64,000 bases of DNA from JAGVIE01 sp964520905 (lineage in GTDB: Bacteria > Bacteroidota > Ignavibacteria > UBA10030 > SZUA-254), in NCBI GenBank assembly GCA_964520905.1, contig CAZFQL010000013.1, forward strand, positions 58,502 through 122,501. The letters run 5' to 3'. The notes beneath the pieces were generated by a model, which worked only from the letters and a program-made list of their open reading frames with translations, was not told the origin of the DNA and searched no databases. The position numbers were made by a program, and so were the translations under genes. This document shows, piece by piece, positions 26,620 through 36,041 of the stretch (positions are counted from its first letter, which is position 1; every line of letters starts with the position of its first letter).

Positions 26620-27708
26620 ATGTACTTAAAAATATTTGTTTACATTCTAATAGGAATATCAATCACGAGAGTTCTGCTTGCCACGACTATTCGTGTCCCA
26701 CAAGATCAACCTACGATTCAAGCAGCAATTAATGCAGCATCAACAGGAGATACGATCTTGGTTCTACCCGGGACATACTATGAAAGGATTGATTTCCTTG
26801 GGAAGAATCTTATAGTTGGATCACTTTTTCTAACTACAGGCAATAGTGATTATATTACAGAAACAATAATTAAGAAGGATAGTTTAGGTACGGTTATTAC
26901 TTTTTCGAGAGGCGAAACACACGCAGCAATGATTACAGGTTTTACAATCAAATGTGGTACTGGTACATGGCATGAAGATGGCCTTTATGGTGGTGGAATT
27001 TTTATTAAGAAATCATCACCAACCATTCTCAATAATATTATCACTCAAAATTCTATGCCTTCCTGCTCAAACCGTGGCGGCGGCATAGCAATAAAGGATT
27101 CTTCCAATCCCTTGATACTGAGGAACACAATAAGTTACAATTATATCCTTTATTTTTGCGATTGCATTTGTTACTTTGGTGGTGGTATCTGGGTAGATTC
27201 AACATCTAATCCAATTATAGGCGGAAGCTACTTTGACGCAAATGTCTTTAGTTATAATTCGGCTGACTATGGTTGGGATATTTATAGAAGGGGAAATGGG
27301 CCTATAATTAATGCCAGTTATAATTATTTTGAAAATTGCTCACCTCATGAATATGCGGTATCTCCAAAAAACCAATTTGATCTCTCGAACTGCATGATTA
27401 TCCCCACCGATGTTAAAGAAAATATCAACTTATTATTTTCACCTCTACTCTTCCAGCTTTGTCAAAACTATCCAAATCCATTCAATCCTAAAACGACAAT
27501 AAGTTTCAAATTACAAGTTTCAGGTTTCATATCGCTGAAAGTATATGATATGTTTGGAAGGGAAATAGCCACATTGGTTAACGAGTGGCTGAATGCGGGG
27601 AAACATGAAGTTGTTTGGAGTGTAGGTAATATGTCAAGCGGCGTATATTACTATCAGTTAATATCGGAAAATTATCATGCTATAGGTAAAGCAACTTTGA
27701 TAAAATAG
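26620..27708 (+). CDS. Secreted right-handed beta-helix protein with T9SS sorting domain
   Basis: A 362-residue exported protein. A signal peptide occupies about residues 1-21. A parallel beta-helix (Pbl/DUF1565-like) follows: 'IRVPQDQPTIQAAINAASTG' and 'LVLPGTYYERI', then repeated 'GGGI' rungs. The C-terminal ~85 residues are a type A T9SS sorting domain ('CQNYPNPFNP', 'SLKVYDMFGREIATL', 'SGVYYYQL'). It is expected to be exported by the Sec system and then to the surface by T9SS. ATG at 26620 was chosen because GGAGG lies 5-6 bases upstream. Confidence 0.85.
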   Translation: MYLKIFVYILIGISITRVLLATTIRVPQDQPTIQAAINAASTGDTILVLPGTYYERIDFLGKNLIVGSLFLTTGNSDYITETIIKKDSLGTVITFSRGETHAAMITGFTIKCGTGTWHEDGLYGGGIFIKKSSPTILNNIITQNSMPSCSNRGGGIAIKDSSNPLILRNTISYNYILYFCDCICYFGGGIWVDSTSNPIIGGSYFDANVFSYNSADYGWDIYRRGNGPIINASYNYFENCSPHEYAVSPKNQFDLSNCMIIPTDVKENINLLFSPLLFQLCQNYPNPFNPKTTISFKLQVSGFISLKVYDMFGREIATLVNEWLNAGKHEVVWSVGNMSSGVYYYQLISENYHAIGKATLIK

Positions 27709-27741
27709 TTTCAAACAAAAACCTCAAATTAGGAGTTAGAA

Positions 27742-28335
27742 ATGTCGAAAATAAAATATTTTACAGTCTTCACTATTGCCCTGCTCATCGTCGGTTGTGT
27801 ACGATCATTGTATCCACTATTCACAGACGATGATCTCATCATAAGTCCAAAACTTATTGGTACGTGGACCGAGAGGGACGGAAAAAATATCTGGATATTT
27901 GAAAAATCCGGAGAGAAGAGTTACGAATTGCGCTACTACCAAGCAGAGTATGGAGATGTTTTGGGGAAAATGGAGCGCGGTGATACAGCAAAGTTCATTG
28001 CACAATTAGGAAAATTAGGTAAATATTATTTTCTCGATATCTCTCCGGGGGAAACGAATACTAAGGTCAGAAACGGTTTTTACAATTTCCATCTTCTCCC
28101 TGTCCACTCGATTTCCAGAATTTGGATTGAGGGTGATACGTTGCGCCTTTCCTTACTGGATAATGACTGGCTTAAAAAGATGATCGATAATAATGCATTC
28201 AAAATTTCTCATTCACGAATCAACGATCAGATAATACTAACAGCCACAACCGAAGAGCTTCAGGATTTTGTGGTAAGGTATGCCGAGAACAGCAAAGCAT
28301 TCCCGAAACCAGGAGAACTTCACCGGACAAAATAA
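27742..28335 (+). CDS. Predicted lipoprotein
   Basis: A 197-residue protein with a lipoprotein signal peptide; the lipobox is 'LIVGC' (Cys near residue 19). The mature part begins with a lipocalin-like pattern ('SPKLIGTWTERDGKNIWIFEKSGEKSYEL'), suggesting a small beta-barrel, but no family is certain. AGGAG upstream supports the ATG. It follows the beta-helix gene by 33 bp and precedes the S46 peptidase by 127 bp. No terminator is evident between them. Confidence 0.78.
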   Translation: MSKIKYFTVFTIALLIVGCVRSLYPLFTDDDLIISPKLIGTWTERDGKNIWIFEKSGEKSYELRYYQAEYGDVLGKMERGDTAKFIAQLGKLGKYYFLDISPGETNTKVRNGFYNFHLLPVHSISRIWIEGDTLRLSLLDNDWLKKMIDNNAFKISHSRINDQIILTATTEELQDFVVRYAENSKAFPKPGELHRTK

Positions 28336-28462
28336 ATTTTGCTGATTCCGGATACTGTAATACGGAAATAATTCCACTTTCAAAAAACAATTTTTGCGCT
28401 CTGCCAAGAACTATACTGTCTAAAGATTTTATCTTAATCAATCACATCCCTTGGAGTTTCAA

Positions 28463-30628
28463 ATGAAAGCCAAAATTACAAAATTCATTCTGCTAACCGT
28501 TCTATTCCTTGTATTCGCCGCTCTTTCATTTCCCGATGAGGGAATGTGGACAATGAATCAACTCGGCAAGCTGCCGTGGGGAAAAATGCAAAAGAACGGG
28601 TTGCAGTTGACTCCCGAACAAATCTATAGCACTAATAGTACGAGTTTGAAAGATGCCATCGTTCTTCTTGGTGGCGGGTCAAGCTCCTTCATCTCCGCCG
28701 ATGGTCTCATCCTTACTAATCATCACGTTGCATACGGAGCAATTCAATCTGTAAGTTCCGTTGAGGAAGATCGATTGAAGGATGGTTTCCTTGCAAAGAC
28801 GAAAGGAGAAGAACTTTCAATCCCGGCTTATAGCGCACAAATCGTTGTCAGCCAGAAAGATGTTACCGATGAAGTGTTGAGCGCCGTAAGCGATACAATG
28901 TCGCCTGAATCCCGGTCTAAAGCCATACAGATGAAAACCCGCGAGATTGAAAAAAGGGAAAAAGGCACAACGGAATATGAATGCAGGGTCTCTGAATTTT
29001 ACAACGGCGTAAAATTTTACCTTTTCACCTTCGAAGTATTCAGAGATGTTCGGCTCGCGTACGCTCCCCCCACGGCAATAGGGAATTACGGCGGTGAAGT
29101 TGACAACTGGTATTGGCCCCGGCATACCGGCGATTTTTCTTTGATGCGTGTCTATATTGCGCCCGACGGCAAACATTCAAAGTATGCGAAAGAAAATGTT
29201 CCTTATAAACCGAAAGTGTTTTTACCCATTTCTAATCAGGGATTTCGCGAAGGCGATTTTGCAATGATTATGGGATTCCCCGGTCGAACGTTTCGTTATC
29301 GAACTTCACCGGAAATTCAACTTGCTCATGACGAAACACTCCCACTCAACATGGAGTTTTTTAAGCTTCGAATGGATATCGTAGAAAAGGCGGGAAAGAA
29401 TGATCGAGCCACTGAAATAAAATATGCAAGCCGCTGGCGCGGATGGGCTAACGTGTACAAGAATTACCAGGGAACACTCGAAGGCATGAAGCGTTCCAAC
29501 ATCATGAAACAAAGAAAGGATGAAGAAAGAATATTTCAAGAATTCTTACAGTCTAAACCCGATCTCCAGAAGAAATATGGAACGATATTAAGCGACATTG
29601 CTTCAATGTACGAAAACCTTAAATCGTTCAATCAAAAACAAATCGCCTTAAGTCAACTAATGGGGAGTTCAGAGATATTACAAATGGCAAACCGATTTAG
29701 AAATTTCGCAAATTCATTCTCCAAAGACTCTACCGGGGAACTCAAACCTCCGGCGTCATCAGTCGACGAATTAAAAAACACAATACCTTCAGTTTTTAAA
29801 AACTTAAGCTTACAGGTCGATAAGGGATTACTCACAGCGATACTTCTGAAAGCATCCGAACTGCCTGCCGGACAACAAATCGAAGCTGTTCAGAATATTA
29901 TCGGTACTAAAACCGGTGAAAAGAGAGAGAAATCAATTATAGAATTCGTCGATGACCTTTATGATGATTCAAAACTCATCACTCCTGAAGGCTGTTCAAA
30001 ATTAATTGACAAAGATTCCGACGATATTTTAGACGATGAGTTCGTAAAATTCTCGGTGTCGCTCGATAAGGATAACAGCAAGTTGACGGCAACCGTTAGT
30101 GCGTTCAATGCAAGAATTTCTCAACTTCGTTCAAAACTGCTGGAAGCCACGATGGCTTGGAAAGGATCTGATATTTATCCAGATGCGAACCGTACCTTGA
30201 GATTGACCTACGGAGAAATTAAATCCTACGACCCGCGAGATGCTGTACATTACGATTACGAGACAACACTTGGCGGAATGATGGAAAAAGAAACCGGAGA
30301 AAGTCCATTTATCGTCCCGCCGAAACTTAGACAACTCTGGGAGAATAAGGATTTTGGGAAATATACCGACCCGCGAGTCAATGACGTCCCGGTTGCATTC
30401 ATCGCCAATCTTGATATCACCGGTGGAAACTCCGGCAGCCCGGTGATAAACGGTAAAGGCGAACTCATCGGCTTGGCATTCGACGGAAACTGGGAAGCTG
30501 TGGTAGGCGATTATGTTTTTCAGGAACATCTCAACCGCACCATAAACGTGGACGCTCGTTATATTTTATTCATATTGGATAAATACTCGAATGCCCAACA
30601 TATATTGAATGAACTGATCATTAGATAA
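28463..30628 (+). CDS. S46-family dipeptidyl-peptidase (DPP7/DPP11 type)
   Basis: A 721-residue exported serine peptidase. A signal peptide (residues 1-23) precedes 'FPDEGMWTMNQL', the usual S46 N-terminus. The triad is visible: His in 'LTNHHVAYGAIQ', Asp in 'NYGGEVDNWYWPRHTGDFSLMRVY', Ser in 'TGGNSGSPVINGKG'. A helical domain occupies about 330-560. The residue after the Asp in 'GLAFDGNWE' is Gly, which suggests DPP7-like broad specificity rather than Asp/Glu-specific DPP11. That reading needs a proper alignment. It digests oligopeptides in the periplasm. ATG at 28463 has TTGGAG upstream. Confidence 0.93.
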   Translation: MKAKITKFILLTVLFLVFAALSFPDEGMWTMNQLGKLPWGKMQKNGLQLTPEQIYSTNSTSLKDAIVLLGGGSSSFISADGLILTNHHVAYGAIQSVSSVEEDRLKDGFLAKTKGEELSIPAYSAQIVVSQKDVTDEVLSAVSDTMSPESRSKAIQMKTREIEKREKGTTEYECRVSEFYNGVKFYLFTFEVFRDVRLAYAPPTAIGNYGGEVDNWYWPRHTGDFSLMRVYIAPDGKHSKYAKENVPYKPKVFLPISNQGFREGDFAMIMGFPGRTFRYRTSPEIQLAHDETLPLNMEFFKLRMDIVEKAGKNDRATEIKYASRWRGWANVYKNYQGTLEGMKRSNIMKQRKDEERIFQEFLQSKPDLQKKYGTILSDIASMYENLKSFNQKQIALSQLMGSSEILQMANRFRNFANSFSKDSTGELKPPASSVDELKNTIPSVFKNLSLQVDKGLLTAILLKASELPAGQQIEAVQNIIGTKTGEKREKSIIEFVDDLYDDSKLITPEGCSKLIDKDSDDILDDEFVKFSVSLDKDNSKLTATVSAFNARISQLRSKLLEATMAWKGSDIYPDANRTLRLTYGEIKSYDPRDAVHYDYETTLGGMMEKETGESPFIVPPKLRQLWENKDFGKYTDPRVNDVPVAFIANLDITGGNSGSPVINGKGELIGLAFDGNWEAVVGDYVFQEHLNRTINVDARYILFILDKYSNAQHILNELIIR

Positions 30629-30800
30629 CACAAAATCATTAAAATAGCTCGATTTGGCTGCATTTTCTTAATTATTAGAAAATACTAAGAAATACTTGAT
30701 TCTGATTTATATTATCCATAAAATAGATCAGCATAATTTTATTTTATTGCCCGCAAATTTGTATTCACTACAATGATGTCCAACAGCCATTGGAGTCTTT

Positions 30801-33800
30801 ATGAAATCAATTTCTACAATCTTCCGAGTTCTATCCATCGCGCTTTTAATAGTTACCCTTATCTTTCCAGTTGTATTAATTGCAGGCAGTCAGAATAGCC
30901 CGCAAACTCAATCCTTAAGAGAACGGGCAATGAATGCCGCTCAGCAGTTGCGCGATTATCACCAACGCATTGTTGCTACCGAGCAAAAGAAGCGGCTCAT
31001 GTCCTCTTCAGCATCGCGTGCTGAAGTATCACTGCGAGTTGATAGGTCGATTCAAAGCACTTCGACGATCTATTTTTACGATAATATGGAAAGCGGATTA
31101 AACGGTTGGACAACAACTGCCTATTCCGGAAATGACCTTTGGCATCAAACGACCAGCAACGCCTCGTCGAAACCGACAAGCTGGTGGATGGGAATTGAGC
31201 AGCAAGGAAATTATCTCAATGGCGAGCGGATCAATGATGCTCTTATTTCTCCCGCTATCAATCTCGCAGGGGCTGTCGCTCCCGTGCAAATGCTCGTCGC
31301 TGAAAGTTTTGTTACCGAGCAGGGCTGGGATTATTGCATGGTCGATGTGAGTGCCGACGGCGGTTCAACTTGGAATCATTTGCGCGGCGGATACGGACCA
31401 GCACCTTCAGGTGACACCGATGGATGGATAATCTCATTACTTGATCTTTCTGCATATGCAGGCGGCACCATCAATCTTCGCTTTTACTTCGATACCGGCG
31501 ATTCACTCTACAATGAGTTCCCCGGATGGTATGTTGACGATGTGATCATCTTCGATCAGGGCGGCATGATCACTGGTAAGAAATATTTCGACGAAAATCA
31601 GAATGGTCTCAAGGAATATAACGAGCACGGTATAAAGGAATGGTTGATAACTGCGACAAGCAGTCAATTATCCTTGACAACAAGAACGAATGTCTGGGGA
31701 AAATATTGGCTACCCGTACCACTTGGAACTTACACTGTAACCGAAGAGCTTCAGGATGGATGGACACAATCGGGTCCCCCCGGCGGACATTGGATCATTG
31801 ATCTTGCAACTCCCGATACAGTCGTTGATAGTGTTCGGTTCGGAAACTGGAGACCAGCAAGCTCAATCAGCGGTATGATGTATCACGATCTCAACCAGAG
31901 CGGGATTTATGATGCAGGCGATACTGTTCTACCTTTCTGGAAAATTCTCCTGACCGACACTCTCGGTAATGAAATCGATTACGACAGAACTGATTCACTC
32001 GGACAATATAAATTGTTTGTCCTCCAGCCCGGGAAATATCTGGTGAAGGAAATTGAAAAACGCGGATGGGTACTTAACTTCCCAGCTTCAGAATATTACA
32101 CGGTTGATATTCCCGATCTTCAACAAGATATTCAGAACATAGATTTCGGGAATTACTGGTCACCCACAACAAATGGCATTATGGGTCTGAAATTTGCCGA
32201 CCGCAACCGCAACCATATCTGGGATCAGGGCGAAGAGAACTTATCCGGAATCCTCATCAAGCTCTTCCGCAAAGGTAACGGCAATAATTATAACCTTTCT
32301 AAACAAAGAATTACAGACAGCAGCGGCTTTTATCAATTCTTGAGTCTCGAACCGGATACGTATAAAGTCGTCGAGATACCCCCTGTTGGATGGTGGCAGT
32401 CGTATCCCGATTCCTGTTATATCGTAGATCTGGTTCAGAGCGGTATATTCGATACAATAGATTTCGGTAACTATGAAATTGAACCGAGTTCTATTGGCGG
32501 ATTAAAGTTTAACGATATTGACGGCAATGGAAATAAAGACGATGGCGACAACGGTCTCAGCGGCTGGACGATTATGCTAAGCGGTGTTACAATATACGGA
32601 ACATCCGTGAGCAGCTCGACTGAAACTGATGCTCAGGGGAATTACATATTCAATGGTCTCTGGCCCGGAAATTACAGGGTGAGCGAGGTTTTCAAACCAA
32701 ACTGGCGACAAACACACCCGGAAAATCTGAAGCCTCACTTCGCAGCGGTTGGACCGGAAATCAACATAGCCGGTATTGATTTCGGTAACACATTCGACGA
32801 AAACTTCAGCTTGTCCTTCCGGACATTCCTGCCCGAAGACTTCGCTCAAGCACTTGATCTAAAAAGAAAACATAATCCCATTTTAACAAGACCCGACAAA
32901 GTGAAATTCAAATTTTATTTTATTGTCGATTCATTAAACACCCAACAATTAGAAATCGTCTTCGGACAATCGGTCGACACTACAAAGCCGATGGTAATCA
33001 CTCCAACGATTCCGTTGGTTGAACCGGTTCTCACTTCCAAGCTTAAGAGATGGAAATTGACATGGAATGGAGGTTTGAGTTTTAATGTAGGAGATACGAT
33101 CAGATTCGAAGGATGGGTAAATAAACCAAAATTGCAAGTTGTAACAAAGTACAGATTCAGAAAATTTTCATTACCGGAATGTCCGTGGAGAATCGACGCT
33201 ATTGTTGCAAATAATGTTTTATGTTACCCGATGCCAAATGCAATCAATGTTTTGTCTGCAGGCGCTGGAACAAATTTGAAAGTCGGTTTAGGCGGTCCAC
33301 ATACCGTACTTCACCCAACCTACAAATATGTTCTTAGGTCATTGTACGATGCTCATGGGATGCATATCGGTACACCACGTTGTCTGGATAAATTCAGTGG
33401 TACTACCTACAAGCCGATAAAGAGTCAACAAAAATATCTGCCACCATCGAAACATAACAATAAATTATTCGCAGAAGCCATTGCTCTGCAAGCAAACATC
33501 AACGGCAGCGATTATGGAATTCTCCCCGGAGGATTCGGCAACCTGATCTTTGATGACGGCGGCGAGAATATCTGCAACGGGATCACCATCAGAGAAATCG
33601 CATCGAAACTCGACAGCGTCATGAGTTTCTTCAACGATACCACCAAGGTATGTACATTCTGTCCCTCTGAATCGTTCTTCAATATTTTTGCCACGGTTCG
33701 CAAGATCGACTCAGCATTCTCCGGACCGATCGATACATCCCAATTCGCAGGCGGATTACGTTTCAAACCGGTGAAGCCGTTAAGCGCGGTACCGTTCCTG

Positions 33801-34172
33801 CATCTTGATAGCTCTTTCATCGAGATGGGATCGTTTGCGTTTAAACCAATACCCGAGGCGATTCCGGAACGATTCGAGCTTTCACAAAACTATCCGAACC
33901 CGTTCAATCCGTCAACAATTATAGAGTTCTACCTTCCCTTTGAAAGTTTTGTAACATTGAAAATTTACAATTCAATAGGGCAGGAAGTTGCAACATTACT
34001 CGATAGACAGGATATGGATTATGGAAGTCAGGAAGTTGAGCTATCCGCGATCTCAGCGAATCTCGCATCAGGCGTTTATTATTATCGCATTGTAGCAGAA
34101 ACGATCGGTGATGATGAGAGCCTTGGCGGAGAAAAATATATAAGCACAAAGAAGATGATTTTATTAAAATAA
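30801..34172 (+). CDS. Secreted SdrD-B-repeat protein with T9SS sorting domain
   Basis: A 1123-residue exported protein. The signal peptide spans residues 1-29. A MAM/jelly-roll-like domain (about 95-250) runs from 'DNMESGLNGWT' to 'GWYVDDVIIFDQGG'. Four SdrD-B-like beta-sandwich repeats follow, starting near 254, 352, 458 and 566, each opening 'G-x-K/MFxDxNxxGxxDxGE' and closing 'DFGN(Y/T)'. A unique region is at 680-1020. The C-terminus is a T9SS type A domain ('NYPNPFNPSTIIEFYLP'). SdrD-B units usually bind calcium and act as stalks. A surface adhesin or scaffold role is inferred. Confidence 0.85.
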   Translation: MKSISTIFRVLSIALLIVTLIFPVVLIAGSQNSPQTQSLRERAMNAAQQLRDYHQRIVATEQKKRLMSSSASRAEVSLRVDRSIQSTSTIYFYDNMESGLNGWTTTAYSGNDLWHQTTSNASSKPTSWWMGIEQQGNYLNGERINDALISPAINLAGAVAPVQMLVAESFVTEQGWDYCMVDVSADGGSTWNHLRGGYGPAPSGDTDGWIISLLDLSAYAGGTINLRFYFDTGDSLYNEFPGWYVDDVIIFDQGGMITGKKYFDENQNGLKEYNEHGIKEWLITATSSQLSLTTRTNVWGKYWLPVPLGTYTVTEELQDGWTQSGPPGGHWIIDLATPDTVVDSVRFGNWRPASSISGMMYHDLNQSGIYDAGDTVLPFWKILLTDTLGNEIDYDRTDSLGQYKLFVLQPGKYLVKEIEKRGWVLNFPASEYYTVDIPDLQQDIQNIDFGNYWSPTTNGIMGLKFADRNRNHIWDQGEENLSGILIKLFRKGNGNNYNLSKQRITDSSGFYQFLSLEPDTYKVVEIPPVGWWQSYPDSCYIVDLVQSGIFDTIDFGNYEIEPSSIGGLKFNDIDGNGNKDDGDNGLSGWTIMLSGVTIYGTSVSSSTETDAQGNYIFNGLWPGNYRVSEVFKPNWRQTHPENLKPHFAAVGPEINIAGIDFGNTFDENFSLSFRTFLPEDFAQALDLKRKHNPILTRPDKVKFKFYFIVDSLNTQQLEIVFGQSVDTTKPMVITPTIPLVEPVLTSKLKRWKLTWNGGLSFNVGDTIRFEGWVNKPKLQVVTKYRFRKFSLPECPWRIDAIVANNVLCYPMPNAINVLSAGAGTNLKVGLGGPHTVLHPTYKYVLRSLYDAHGMHIGTPRCLDKFSGTTYKPIKSQQKYLPPSKHNNKLFAEAIALQANINGSDYGILPGGFGNLIFDDGGENICNGITIREIASKLDSVMSFFNDTTKVCTFCPSESFFNIFATVRKIDSAFSGPIDTSQFAGGLRFKPVKPLSAVPFLHLDSSFIEMGSFAFKPIPEAIPERFELSQNYPNPFNPSTIIEFYLPFESFVTLKIYNSIGQEVATLLDRQDMDYGSQEVELSAISANLASGVYYYRIVAETIGDDESLGGEKYISTKKMILLK

Positions 34173-34177
34173 TACTG

Positions 34178-34211
34178 AACCTTGCGAAGGTTTTTGACCC
34201 TTCGCAAGGTT
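34178..34211 (+). repeat. Perfect 13-bp inverted repeat after the SdrD-B gene
   Basis: AACCTTGCGAAGG (34178-34190) and CCTTCGCAAGGTT (34199-34211) are exact complements around a T-rich loop. No T-run follows, so it is not a standard terminator. It lies 6 bp after the stop codon and may protect the mRNA 3' end. Confidence 0.65.
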
Positions 34212-34237
34212 GCGTTAATCTGGGAAGTGAATCTATG

Positions 34238-34275
34238 AAGGGTGGTGAGAATTTCTCATCACCCTTTTCATTTCA
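34238..34275 (+). terminator. Rho-independent terminator
   Basis: AAGGGTGGTGAGAA pairs with TTCTCATCACCCTT (one G-T pair) and is followed by TTTTCATTT. It ends the plus-strand 30801-34172 transcript. A reading of it as minus-strand termination of the anti-sigma gene is less good because that gene ends 140 bp away. Confidence 0.7.
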
Positions 34276-34415
34276 TAAGTGGTAAATATTTTTCAAATGC
34301 TTCAGTAATTGATGGAATTCCTCGTGCTTGCCATGTCCTACTTCCTCTTCTTCCAACTTTTCATACTTTATAACATTTGGTGGCTCAAGATATCGAAAGA
34401 ATTTGCTACAAATAG

Positions 34416-35300
34416 TTATTGCACTTTAAAGTTATAAACATATGATTCCGGAGTGAGATAACTCTTTGACAATGGAAGAATTTCGGTGAGAACCAAACTA
34501 TAGTTACATGGAATTTTTTTAAACAATTCTCTTGCAACTTCAAATCGAATGGTATCAAGCATATTATCGAATCGCAAAGGGAGTAATACATTTGAAATCA
34601 TCGTATCTGCACCTGATGGGAGTGAAATTGATACTGCATAGCGCACAGAATCTATCTCAGAATGTAGAAAATACACGGTGATATTGATTCGTGTGATTTG
34701 TGAATCAAGCGTGAGTTTTGGAATTTCATCTAAAGCATTACCTCGCGTCACCTGACTGAACGGAATGATAAGATCCGCATAGTGTTCTTGAGGGATCAAA
34801 GGCACGCCCTGCTTGTTGATGGAGGTAAAAAAAACAGTAACGATAATTAATACCACCGCAGCGGCGGCGAAAACATCGGCAAATTTAAAACTGCCGAGGT
34901 AACCTATCTGTATGTTTCTCTCAAACCATTTTGAGATTTTCTCCTCGCTTGGAACGCTTATGCCTTCGACTTTTTCAAGAGGATAAGTTGACTTGATTAT
35001 ATCTACCTCGTGCCGGCACATCTCACATTCTTGAAGGTGTTTCTCAATATTAGAATGTTTTTCCAACTCCTTGGCGGGATGCTCCTGGGCAGCCATAACT
35101 ATTTGTTCCGGTGTCAGATGATGTTCTGTCAACCGAGGAGCGTGTTGGGCTACGACCTCTTTAGCTCTCACCCAGAATTCGAATTCCTTTTTGAGTTCCA
35201 CTGAATTCCTGAGGGCATTCTCAACCAGATTCTTTTCGTCTGATTCAAGAGTACCAGCAATATAAAACGGTATAAGCTTTTTTATTTCTGAATATTCCAT
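34416..35300 (-). CDS. Transmembrane anti-sigma factor
   Basis: A 294-residue single-pass membrane protein. The cytoplasmic N-terminal ~135 residues contain a zinc-binding anti-sigma motif, 'HLQECEMC' (His88, Cys92, Cys95), after an ECF-anti-sigma-like helix pair. A membrane helix ('VFAAAAVVLIIVTVFFTS') lies at about 145-163. The C-terminal ~125 residues are periplasmic and of unknown fold. It follows the sigma factor gene by 38 bp on the same strand, the standard ECF arrangement, and should sequester that factor until a signal triggers release. Confidence 0.82.
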   Translation of the reverse strand: MEYSEIKKLIPFYIAGTLESDEKNLVENALRNSVELKKEFEFWVRAKEVVAQHAPRLTEHHLTPEQIVMAAQEHPAKELEKHSNIEKHLQECEMCRHEVDIIKSTYPLEKVEGISVPSEEKISKWFERNIQIGYLGSFKFADVFAAAAVVLIIVTVFFTSINKQGVPLIPQEHYADLIIPFSQVTRGNALDEIPKLTLDSQITRINITVYFLHSEIDSVRYAVSISLPSGADTMISNVLLPLRFDNMLDTIRFEVARELFKKIPCNYSLVLTEILPLSKSYLTPESYVYNFKVQ

Positions 35301-35338
35301 AGGTTCTAATATTAAGTCGTTTTAAAACGATAATAGTT

Positions 35339-35884
35339 TCATGTGATTTGGTTCCGGATTTTGATAGCTTCTTCTTTACATCGGAAAACCCGTGACTTAA
35401 TTGTGGATTCTTTCACCTTTTCTTGTTTGGCAATTTCACTATACGTTACAGCTTGATGGAAAATCATGGTCCAAAGTTCTCTGCATTTCTCATCAAGTAA
35501 ATTCCATATCCGGTTGAAAATAATTTTCTCTTCTTCTGTGATGGTAATAGTATATGGATTCTCAGCGGTTGGGGGATCGTTGATGATACGGGATGGTTGC
35601 CTCCGCTTGCTGCGGATGGCATCAATTAGTGTGAAGCGTGTTATTTGCTGAACGTATGCTTTCAGCGTGGATTTGTAATGAAATCGCCCAGCGCGAAAAT
35701 TAATCAAGAGTTTATACGATGTATCGGAACGGATATCACCCGGATGGATGCTATCTCCCCAGAGGATACGTTGAATAATCTCATCTATCCATCCAGTTAC
35801 AGCACGATAGCATTCCTTGTTGCCATCAAGAAACCCATCAATAACAGCTTTATCGCTCGATATATTATCGTCTGTTTTGCGCAT
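35339..35884 (-). CDS. ECF-type RNA polymerase sigma factor
   Basis: A 181-residue sigma-70-family protein. Region 2 is at about 10-95, with 'LKAYVQQITRFTLIDAIRSKRRQ' as the region 2.3/2.4 helix. Region 4 is at about 120-175, with 'ELWTMIFHQAVTYSEIAKQEKVKESTIKSRVFRCKEEA' as its helix-turn-helix. ATG at 35884 was chosen for the GGAAG four bases upstream. It is divergent from the TPR-CHAT gene across about 157 bp, and paired with a membrane anti-sigma gene. Its regulon may include the TPR-CHAT gene or the nearby secreted-protein genes. Confidence 0.85.
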   Translation of the reverse strand: MRKTDDNISSDKAVIDGFLDGNKECYRAVTGWIDEIIQRILWGDSIHPGDIRSDTSYKLLINFRAGRFHYKSTLKAYVQQITRFTLIDAIRSKRRQPSRIINDPPTAENPYTITITEEEKIIFNRIWNLLDEKCRELWTMIFHQAVTYSEIAKQEKVKESTIKSRVFRCKEEAIKIRNQIT

Positions 35885-35961
35885 TAGACTTCCAATGAAA
35901 ATACAGATTTCAATCAAGAGAGTCAAAAAAACGGGATAGAAAAAAGTACCGAAAAATTGTA

Positions 35962-35993
35962 TTTGATTTTTATCAAATTCTCTGATATATTTG
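35962..35993 (+). promoter_or_regulatory. Bacteroidota-type promoter for the TPR-CHAT gene
   Basis: TTTG (35962-35965) and TATATTTG (35986-35993) are 20 bases apart, matching the TTTG-N19/21-TAnnTTTG pattern of the Bacteroidota housekeeping sigma factor. The -33 box is part of the perfect palindrome TTTGATTTTTATCAAA (35962-35977), which could be an operator. The transcript would start near 36000, about 40 bases before the chosen ATG. Confidence 0.55.
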
Positions 35994-36041
35994 ACAAATT
36001 ACTTTAGAGGGCATTTCCATTATTATTTAGCGCATGTGAAA

